Shown piece by piece: positions 1 through 10,900 of a stretch of DNA of 14,814 nucleotides. Under the pieces are notes generated by a model. That model made no database searches. It was not told the origin of the DNA and was given only the letters and a program-made list of their open reading frames with translations. The position numbers and the translations under genes were made by a program. The first letter of the stretch is position 1. Each line of letters opens with the position of its first letter. This DNA comes from Lachnoclostridium sp. UBA739 (GTDB taxonomy: Bacteria > Bacillota_A > Clostridia > Lachnospirales > Lachnospiraceae). The stretch is taken from the NCBI GenBank assembly GCA_002297865.1, contig DBKX01000132.1:1-14814 (forward strand), written 5' to 3'.

Positions 1-1975
1 TTAACAAATGCTAAGTTCTGCCTATTCCCAGAGGTTGGATGTATTGGATACAAAACTGGTGATGTGGTAAAATGGCTTTCAGATGGTAATTTACAATTCT
101 TATCAAGAAACGATAATCAAGTAAAAGTAAGAGGATTTCGTATTGAATTAGGTGAAATAATAACTAAGATTAAGGCTATTGATGGAGTAAAAGACTGTTA
201 TGTCACAGTACGAAAAGAAGATGGGGAAAAAGAAATTGTCGCATTTGTTAAGTGTGAGAAGGGAATAACAGAACAGAGTCTTAGTGAGCAGATGCAGGAA
301 GAGTTACCAGAATATATGGTACCAGCCTATATTCAATTGATATCAGAGATACCGATTACTATTAATGGTAAGGTTGATGAAAAGAAATTATTAAGAGATT
401 TCAAGATAAATGAGTTTGATGAAAATCTTGGCGATAATGAATATAAAGAGAATGAAGCTTTATTAGTTGAGATATATGGTGAAGTATTAAGAAGGAAAAA
501 TATTAATATCAAATCCAACTTTTATCAGTTAGGTGGCGATTCAATTAAGGCAATCAGAATTGTATCGAAATTGAGAGAACGTGGATATGCGATAGAGATA
601 GGAGATATTTTAAGCCGCAGACCAATAGAAGAAATCGCGTTTGGGTTAGTACAAGATAGTTCCTTGCTAGATGATGGGGAGGATAGAGTGCTTCAGGATG
701 AAGATATTATTTTGTCACCTATACAAAAATTCTTCTTTGAAAAAAATCTACTTGTATTAGATCATTTTAATCAATGTGTATTATTACATAGCAAAGATAA
801 ATTAAATGTTGAAAATGTTAAAAATGCATACAGCGAAGTTGTAAATGTACATAGGCAATTGCAAGTTTATTTCAAAGATGGTGAGAGCCAGAATATTATT
901 AAGAGTAAAACAAAATTTACCTTTAATTGTTTTGATCTAAGTACATCGGATGACTTTGATAGTGACTTACAGGATATTTGCCAAAATGCACACGAGAATT
1001 TTATGATAGATTGTAACCCATTATCATCCATAACGGTAATTCAGTCAAGTCAAGGGGATTATATATTCTTTTGTGCCCATCATCTTGTAGTAGATGGAAT
1101 ATCATGGCGTGTTATTGTAGAAGATTTCGAAAATGCATACAAGCAGCTACAGGAAGGAAATAAGGTTAAGTTACCTCGTGTGTACACAGAATTCTTTGAA
1201 TGGACAGAAATGATAAATAGCAAAGCTGATGAAATTGTAGAGGAAGAAAAGGAATATTGGGACGATGTCATGAAAAATTTACAAAGTGCTAATATTCAAA
1301 GTGATTATGTTCCTTCATTAGATAGTAAGCATTATGTTGCAACAGTAGATGCTGAGGATACTAAGATGCTGATTGAAGGAATAGGACAAAAACTTCAAGC
1401 AACTATTAGTGAAGTGTTTACTGCATGTCTTGTTGAAGCAATTTCAGAAGAAGCTCCAGCCAAAGTGGCAATTATGAATGAATCTCATGGAAGAGAAACA
1501 GAATTGTTTAATGCCGATTTGGGCAGAACAGTTGGTTGGTTCACAACTTTCTATCCTGAGATATTGGAAAAAACAGGGAATGTTTTGAAAACTTTGAAAT
1601 CTGTTGTGCAAATGCACAAAAATGTTTCAAATAAAGGATTTGGATACCTGTTGTATCGAGAGAAAAATAGAGAGTCTATCAATTTAGAACCACAGATTGT
1701 ATTGAATTACATGGGAGATATGACTAATCTCGCACATGAGTTTGAGGTATCATTAAAAAATACTGGAAATAGAAATGCTGAAGCAAATGAAACTTTTTAT
1801 CCTGTTATTATAACAGGTAACTATATAAATGGAATTATTCAGTTTGATTTTAGTATTAATGAGAACTATTATTTGTGCAACCAATTCGATGAAATTAGTC
1901 AGAGATTTATTCAGAAGATAAAAGAATGTATAGAATTGCTATGTGATGATTATGCATTAGAATCAGAGAATAATT
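1..1975 (+). other. NRPS module 1: A (partial)-PCP-E
   Basis: Only the C-terminal part of the adenylation domain is present (about 1-402): A7 YKTGD, A8 around 115-160 (QVKVRGFRIELGEI), A9 LPEYMVP and A10 INGKVD near 358-378. The substrate pocket is outside the window, so the amino acid cannot be guessed. The PCP (about 451-645) has LGGDSIKA with the phosphopantetheine serine at 541-543; GGDS is usual for carriers feeding an E domain. The E domain (about 700-1975) shows LSPIQKFFFE at 712, HHLVVDG at 1078-1098, an ESHGRE segment with the catalytic-type glutamate, RTVGWFT near 1525, KGFGYLLY near 1636 and NYMGD near 1705. All expected E motifs are intact, so this module should deliver a D-configured residue to the next C domain. 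Confidence 0.93.
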
Positions 1976-4900
1976 GCTACGAACTTGTAGTAGAAAAAGA
2001 ATATGATCTGACTTCTATGCAAGAAAACTTCTTGTATAACAAAATGAACGACAAGGAAGATAATTATTTTGTTCAAGTACTAGTTCAAAGTGAGATTGAT
2101 TTGGAAGACAGAAAAGTTCGAAGTGTTATGCAGGAACTAAGCAATATTTATGAGACATTAAGAATGAATTATTTATATAGTGAAATTGAAAAGCCAAAGG
2201 CGGTTCAATATAAGTTTAAGGCTATTGATTTTGAAGTTGCATCATTGTCCTCAGTTGATAGTGACGATTTTAAAAAGCTTTTGGAGGATGACAAGAAAAG
2301 AGAAATTGATTTAGAAAAGGATAATTTGTTAAGAACAAAATTAATTCATCTTAGTAATAAAAAATGTATAATTCTTTGGTCATTTAATCATATCCTTATG
2401 GATGGTTGGTGTCTGAATATATTGATGGATTCCTTTAGAAAGTTATATGAATCTAATTGTAATGAAGATACTATAAGAAAGATTATGAATGAGAAAGGTC
2501 AATATAGTGAGTATGTAGAATATCTTCAATCACTTGACATGAAAAAACAATTCTCTTATTGGCAAAGAGTGTTAAAGGGGTACGATGCTGTAAATGTTAT
2601 TTTGCCAGAGAAAAAGGGTGTAGGTGAAGCAAGATTTAGTTTGGAGTCGATCCAATTAAAAGATTCAATTGAGAATAATATTCTCAAAGTAACACAAAAA
2701 ATGCAGAGCTCAATGGGAAGCTTTTTGGAAGCGGTTTGGGGAATTGTATTAGGAATTTATTCATTGTCTAATGATGTAGTATTTGGAAAAGTTACTTTTG
2801 GAAGAAATAAACCAATAAGTGGAATTGAAAATATCGTTGGTTTATTTATTAATACTATTCCAATGAGAGTAAGAACAAACGACAAGATGTCATTCAAGCA
2901 GCTTGTAAAGAATATAACAAGAGAAAGTCGCTTAAGTGAAAAGAATAGCGATATTTCTATATCTGAGTTGAACCAGATTGAGAGCAATTTGGTTCGCAGC
3001 TTGATGAGCATAGATCTGTTTCGAGAAAACCAGACCAATGATAGCTTGGGATTAAAGCATTTGAAAACAATTGAGCAGACAAATTATGATTTGAATTTAT
3101 CTATTGTAAAAAGAAATAAGATTTACTTAGAGATGATTTACAATGAGAATAAATATGAAAAGAATACGATATATGCTATTCTTGAGCACTATATGTACTT
3201 ATTAGAGCAATTTTCAAATAATCCAGATGCTATGATTGGAGATGTGAGAATGGTCGATGAGTCTGAGGAAGATATTATTTTAAACAAATTTAATCAGGCA
3301 ATTGATGTATCTCATATAAAAGAAAATGGCATCTATGAAGTATTCGAACGTATTGCAAAAGAGAATCAGGATAATTCTGCAATTCATTTTAGAAATGAAA
3401 TATTAACATATAGGGAATTAAAAGACAAAGTAGATTATCTAGCTGAGTATTTGGTAAAAAGAGGAGTTAAAAAGGGAGAAATTGTTATCAGTCTTTTTGA
3501 AAGAGGAAGCAAAGTGGTTATATCAATGTTGGCTCTGTTTAAAATTGGTGCCATATATTTGCCATTAGATATTAGTCATCCAAGTGAGAGAATTATATTT
3601 ATTGCAGAAGACTCTAACGCAGTAGCAATATTAACTACAGATGAAGTGGCTAATAGGAAACAGCTAGAAAACAGCAGTGTTGAAACTATCCTTTTCCCTG
3701 AACATATGGAACAGCCAAAAGGAGATATAGTATGTTCAGTAGAAAGAGAGGATCCTGCTTATATCATTTATACGTCAGGTTCTACAGGCAAACCAAAGGG
3801 TGTAGTAGTGAAAAACTTTGGTGTATTAAATATGGCCTTGGAAATGAAATCCGAGTTCGGCTTTGGAAATGATGAAGTAGTTCAACAATTTGCTAGTGTT
3901 GCGTTTGATGCATCTATTCTTGAAATCATGACAGCTATTTTAAATGGTTATCCACTTGTTATTATTCCAGAGGAATATAAACTGGATCCAAATGCTGTAG
4001 TTGATATCTGGAATGAGAAGGGGGTTACTTTTGGTGTATTACCACCTGTTTTCGTTGGAGAAATAGAGGTTGAACGTGTTAGGACATTAAGATTCCTGAA
4101 GACAGCTGGAGAAGAAAGCAATTGGAACATCATCAATAAATGGAAAAATAGAGTTAAGTATGCTAATGGTTATGGACCAACAGAAGCTACAGTCTGGACA
4201 ACTACTTGGTTCTATGATGATAAAATTAAGGATGGGGAGAGTATTCCTATTGGAAAGCCAGTACGAAATGTACAGTGTTATATTATGCAGAAAAACAGGT
4301 TAGTAGGAATTGGTGTACCAGGTGAATTATGTGTTGGAGGGGTAAGTCTTGCAAAAGAATATCTTCATAATAAAGAGATGACAGATAGCAAGTTTACACA
4401 GAATGTTTTCCGTTCTGGTGAACGTATGTATCATACTGGTGACTATGCTAGATGGACAGAAGACGGAAACATTGAGTTCCTGGGAAGAATTGATAAACAG
4501 GTTAAGATTCGTGGTAATAGAATTGAACTTGGAGAAATTAATAACGTAATACAAAAAAATGCAGGAATTAAAGAATCTTGTGTTGTAGTGAAAAAAGTTA
4601 ATAATGAAAAGACTATCTGTGCATATATCGTAGAGAATAGTGAAGTATCTATATCAGAATTGAAAAAAGAAATCATGGCTACATTACCATCCTACATGTT
4701 GCCAAGTTACTTTGTAAAGATTGATAAAATCCCAATTAATCTAAGTGGAAAAGTCAATGAAAAACTTTTACCAGATGTAGAACAGAAAGAGAACTCCAAT
4801 CAAGAAAGAGAAATGAGTTCAAGGGAGTTAGAAGTTGCAAAAGTATTCCAAACAGTTTTAGATAATCCCAATATAGGATTATATGATGGCTTTTTCGAGT

Positions 4901-7900
4901 GTGGCGGACATTCAATTAAGGCATTAAGAGCCGTAAACATGCTGGCAGGTGTTGTAGGAGTACGAGTTCCGATTCATTATCTATTTGATTATAGTACAGT
5001 TGAAAAATTAGCTGCTAAAATAGATGAGATGGTGAATACACAAAAGAAGGCGGATGTTGTAGCAGAGAACATAAAGCAAGAACTGAAAGATATGAGCAAT
5101 GGATTGCAAATTGCTACAGACACTCAGAAAAGTCTTTTTGCACTACAGGAGATAAGTTGTGAGTCTACGGCTTATAATATTACTGCAGTATTTAAAGTGA
5201 CTGGTGATGTTGACATCGAACGATTAAAAGATGCTGTTTGTCAGGTAATTAATAAGCATGATGCTTTTAAGGTCAATTTTGATGTATCTGATGCAGACGT
5301 TATATTTACCATAAAAGACAGAATGGATTTGAGCATTGATGTAATTAATACAGATTTACGTATAAATGACTTTGTACAGACGATAGTAAAACCATTTGAT
5401 TTGAAAGATGATGATCTTATTCGTGTGAAAATGGTACGCAATAGCTTAATGGAAACATTTATGATTTTTGATTCACATCATACTGTGTGTGATGGAACAT
5501 CTTATGCTGTTTTAGTTCAAGATATTATGGACTGCTATCAGGGAAAGACAGTGAACGAATGTAAAGTTTCTTATAAAGAAGAGGTAGCAAAGCAAATATT
5601 GCTTGAGCGTGAAGCAGATATGGATTATTGGAAAAAGGCTCTCGGTGAAAAGGTAGAATACTTAAAACTTGAGACTGATTATCCAAGGTGCAGTCGTAAC
5701 GATTACGAAGGAGAACAAATCAAAGAAGTATTAGATGCTTCTTTAGTACAGATAATTGATAACTATTGCAGTGAAAGAAATATAACACAGTATATGTTCT
5801 TTATGGCAGTTTATCATCTGTTAATGTATAAAAAGTCTAAAAATGATGAGGTTATTGTCGGTACTCCCATTAATGCAAGAACTGGAGAAAATGATGACAG
5901 AGTGGTTGGTATGTTTGTGAACACGTTACCAATTAAAACTGAGTTTAGCAGGCTGAAAACGTTTAGAAATCTAGTTGAAGAGGTAAGAACTGCTATACTT
6001 AATTTGCTTGGAAATAAAAATACATCATTAAATAGACTTGTAGATATGACAAATGCAAACACTGATTATACAAGAAATCCGCTATTTGATGTTGTCTTAG
6101 TTTATAATGACAGTAGTGAAATGGCAGTAAGTGGAAATGGCATAACTGCATCTACCGTTCCTTTTGAGTCAAATGTAGCAGTTTTTGATATTACATTAGA
6201 TATTTCTGGTGGAAGCAAAGATGTATACTTAAGATGGGAATATAAGAGAAATTTATATAGTAAGTCAACCATTTTACAGTTTAATGATGAATACGTGCAA
6301 TTAATCAAAGATTGCCTTGCTGATGATTTATGTATAATTAATCCTGATAAGAATGCAGGTGACAAGCATGATATTGTAAAGAGTGCATTTGAAAGTATTT
6401 TGAATAAGAAAGACCTCGATTTCACAAAGAGTTTTATTGAATTAGGAGGAGATTCAATTAAAGCAATTCGAATCGTCTCAAAACTAAGAAAAGAAAATAT
6501 TGAATGTCAGCCAGGTGATATACTGAAAGCAATAAAGCTCACAGATGTATTTCCAGAAAATGAAGAAGCAGAAAAATCTTCAGACAAGGTATCAGATATT
6601 ACTGTGACAGAGGGCGAGCAAGATTATAGACAAGTCAGAGAAATATTTGAGAACGCCTTAAATACAAAATTAGAAGATTTAGATAAAAGCTTTTTGGAAT
6701 TGGGAGGAGATTCAATTAAGGCAATCCGAATAATTTCAAAAATGAGAAAATTAGGCATTGAATATACTGCAAAAGAAATACTTTCAAGTAAAACGATGAA
6801 TGAGGTATTTCAAAAAATTAGTGGAGTAAAGTTAACTGAAGAGGCTGCTGTAACGGATGAAAATTTTGTAGAGTGTAACGTGCCTATTATACATAAGTTC
6901 TTTGAACAAGGTATGTATAATGAAAATTACTTTAATCAAGCAAATATTTACAAATTAAAACAAAAGTATACTCTTGAAGAATTTGAAAAATGTTTTTCAA
7001 TGCTAGTGAAGAAGCATCCTGTATTTACGTATAACTATGTTAAAGTAAATGATAAGATTTTAGTTAAGAAAAACAATAATAAGGGTTACGAGTTACAGAT
7101 ATTTGATAACAAATTAGCTAGTACTGATTTCATAGAAGCCAAATGCAAAGAGATACAAAGAAGCTTTAGAATAGAAGAATCACCTTTGCTAAAGGCAGGC
7201 ATATTCTATGTGGAAGATGGATGTTTACTGTTCGTTTGTGCACATCATCTGACTATAGATGGATATTCATGGAATGTACTTGTGGATGACTTGCTTACAC
7301 TGCTTCATGGAAATGGTATAGATACGGATATTGGCAGTGAGGACATGTCATATTTGGAATGGAATAAGGCACTTGTAACGTATTCAAAATCTCCAGAATT
7401 CGCTATAGAGAAAAGTTACTGGAATAGTGTGGTAGAAAAAATAGAAGATGGATTTATCACTGCAAAAGGTGCACCTCATGAAGTAAAAGATTTTGAACAG
7501 AAATATATAAAAATTGAAAGCAACATAGTTGCAAGAATCTTTGAATTGTGCAGTGCATCAAATGATATCGAGATTAATGACGTATTGTTAACGTGTTTTG
7601 GTATGGCATTAAATGCTGTATTTAAAAAGAAGCTTGTCGCTATTAATCTTGAGGGGCATGGAAGAGAAGAATTCAGTCAAGATGTATTGATAGGAGATAC
7701 AATTGGTTGGTTTACTTCTGTTTTCCCAGTAATAGTAGAAGTGAATGATGACAATGTTATACAAAACATAAACTATGTAAAAGAATCCTTGCATAAAATA
7801 CCGAATAAGGGTGTAGGTTTTGGAATTCTAAAATATGTATCCAATGAAGTAAAATATGCTATGGAGCCTGATATTGCGTTCAATTATCTTGGCGATGTTT

Positions 7901-10900
7901 CATTAAAAGATAATATGTGTGTTAATGATTTGTATGATTTTGGAAAGACGATTGATGAGAAAAATTATTTATGGTCAGAGTTAAACATTAACTGTTATGT
8001 TGAGAAGGATGAACTGAACATTTATTGTGATTACAATCGAGTTAAAATTGGTGATCAGGATGTTCAACTTATGCTTGAAAATATGGCAGATTTTATACGA
8101 CAAGCCGTTTCAGGTGAATCTGATTCACATTATTCTGCTACTGAAAGCAGAAGCATTGAATCAAGTGATATTCAGAAAAATGAAATCGAATTGCCATTAA
8201 CTGCAATGCAGAAAGGTATGTTTTTTCATTCGATAGCTAATAATGAATCCACTGAATATTGTACACAGACAACCATTAAGTTAATTGGAAGTTCCGTAAA
8301 TTATGTTAGCTTGAAAAAGGCAATAGAGTTTTTATCTATTAAATATTCAGCATTAACAATGTCTGTAAAATACAATCAGAATCATGAAATGATGCAGGTG
8401 TTGAATATTGGTAGACATATTGAAGTTGACTATATTGACATCACAAAAGAAGAATGTGATGTCCAACAGTACATCAAGGATTATCAGCAAAAGCAATTAT
8501 CAAGAGGTTTCAATTTAGAAGAGGGAAAATTATTTGTTGTTACATTGATTAAAGCTTCAAATAGTAATGGATATATGTTGCTTCATTTCCATCATGCATT
8601 GTTAGATGGATGGTCATTACCTACTTTGCTAGCTGCAATAATAGAAAACTATAACTTTATTAATAATTTAGAGTTAGATAAATTATATGAGAAAATGCGC
8701 GAGGGAGATTCTTATATCGAATATATCAAGCATGTCAGTGGATTAAGTAAACCGATTGCATTAGAGTATTGGAAAAATATTTTAAAAGATTATAACAATG
8801 AAGCAACATTTGATGCCATAAAGACTAACAGTATGGACTCAGATGTAATTGGCGATGATGTTGATATGGAAATCGAACTTGACAAGAGTTTATGTGAGCA
8901 GCTGAGAGCATTTAGTAATAAGCATAATGTTACTAAAAACATTATATTCGAAACTGTTTTTGGTCTTGTTTTGCAACATTACAATTACTCAAACGATGTA
9001 GTATTTGGAAAAGTAGTATCAGGAAGAAGTTATCCAGTTAGCAACATTGAGGAAATAGTTGGATCATTAATTAATACAGTACCAGTAAGAGTGAATTGTG
9101 ATTCTAACGCTACCTTTAAAGAAATACTGGACAGTGTACAAAATCAAGCTATGAACAGTGACAAATACAGTTATTGTTCAATTGTCGATATCCAAAGTGT
9201 TTTAGAAGAGAAAAGCAGTTTGATCAATACAGCATTAGTTTATGAAAACTTCTTTGAGAATGATGAGATAATTAAGCTAGATTCTGATACATTTTTAAAG
9301 ATAATTGATGGAAGAGAAAAAGCTAATTTCAACCTTTCTATTTCCATATGTGAAGGCAGCAGTAAGTTCTATATTAAGGCACAATACAAAGCAGCTATGT
9401 TCGAAACAGAAACAATATCAGATTTACTGCATGTATTTGAGTTTATGCTACGACAGGTAATTAATGCCCCAGATATATTAGTAAATGAAATTAAGATATT
9501 TGATCAGAAACCTGTCAGTCATGTAGAGAATAGAAGCTCAAGGCAGTACGAGGTTACATTTAAACATATTGAACAGTTTGCAAGAAAAAGTCCTGAGAAG
9601 ATTGCAGTCACTTTAGGGGATGAAAATATTACATATGGAGAACTGGATAGAAAAGCTAATAGCATAGCAGCAAACTTGATGAAATATAAAATTAATAAAG
9701 GTGATATTATATCAATAATTATGGATAAGTCTATTGAATCGGTTGTCTGTATGCTGGCAATAATGAAATGTGGAGGTATTTGTCTTACAATTGACCCATC
9801 TAATCCGGATGATAGAATCAAGTATTTATTAAGTGATTCTGGCAGTAAATTTGTCTTGGTAAAGGGAAAACTAGAGTATGAAAATATCTGTACAATTGAT
9901 ATTAATGGCGTAGATTATAGTAGCAATTTAAATAATCCTAATGTTGATGTTTTGCCAACAGATGTTGCATATGCAATATATACTTCTGGTTCAACAGGCA
10001 ATCCGAAAGCTTCGTTGATAAGATATGAAAGCCTTGATAATTTATTTATATATTTACATAATAAAATTGGTTTGACTTCCAAAGATGTAGTACAGCAGTT
10101 TGCTAGCTTATCATTTGATGCATCTATACTAGAGATTTTTGGAGCATTGGTTCTTGGGGCAACATTGGCAATAGTGCCTGAAGATATCAGAAAAGACCCT
10201 GATAGTTTGGTTGAGTATTGGAATGAAAAAAGGGTAACGTATGCAATATTACCACCATCCATGATGCCATTCCTTAATATTAATAAAGTGAAAACCCTGA
10301 AAATCATGATGAATGCAGGGGAAGAGGCAATATTAAGATATGCTAAACAATGGGGAGAAAAGCTGACTTATATAAATGGATACGGACCAAGTGAAACAAC
10401 CATTTGGACTATTACGTATGTTTATAAAAGCGAAGACAATATAACTGATAAAGTACCTATTGGTAAACCAATTGATAACGTAACAGCTGTTATTTTGCAT
10501 GGCAAACAGGAAGTTCTTGATGGAATGCCAGGAGAACTGTGTCTAGGTGGAATTGCAGTTTCTAACGGTTATTTAAACAGAGATGAACTGAATAAAGAAA
10601 AATTTATCACGTTACCAAATTACAATGATATGATTTTCTACAGAACAGGGGATTTATGTAAACGATTAAAGAATGGAAACTTAGTATTTTTGGGAAGAGT
10701 TGATAAGCAGTTTAAAATACGTGGGCACAGAATTGAAGTTGGTGAAATAGAAAGATGCATGTCCAGTCAGCTTAATGTAGATGCAGTTGTTGTATCTATT
10801 GAGGAAAATAAGTTCCATAATAAGTTTATAGCAGCATACTATACGGGAAGCAAAGAGTATAATTTGACAGAAGTCAGATCGATACTTGAAAAGAAACTTC

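Noticed and set aside
64..66. GTG as the start of the NRPS gene
   Set aside because: It lies inside adenylation motif A7 and the frame is open with matching residues back to base 1, so the gene is truncated by the window edge.
2773..2792. 20-base direct repeat (gatgtagtatttggaaaagt), also at 8995-9014
   Set aside because: It encodes the same conserved segment of two paralogous C domains, so it reflects shared ancestry and not a mobile or regulatory repeat.
6330..6830. Assembly collapse or frameshift as the cause of the missing adenylation domain
   Set aside because: The C domain runs in frame into the first carrier, no A-domain remnant is present, and the two carriers differ in sequence outside the core. 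Raw reads would still be the decisive check.
9915..10307. Minus-strand open frame of 130 codons, and similar ones at 6102-6425, 10839-11189 and 13003-13359
   Set aside because: Each lies antisense within strongly conserved NRPS or ABC coding sequence, and their translations show no recognisable domain. They are by-products of codon bias.
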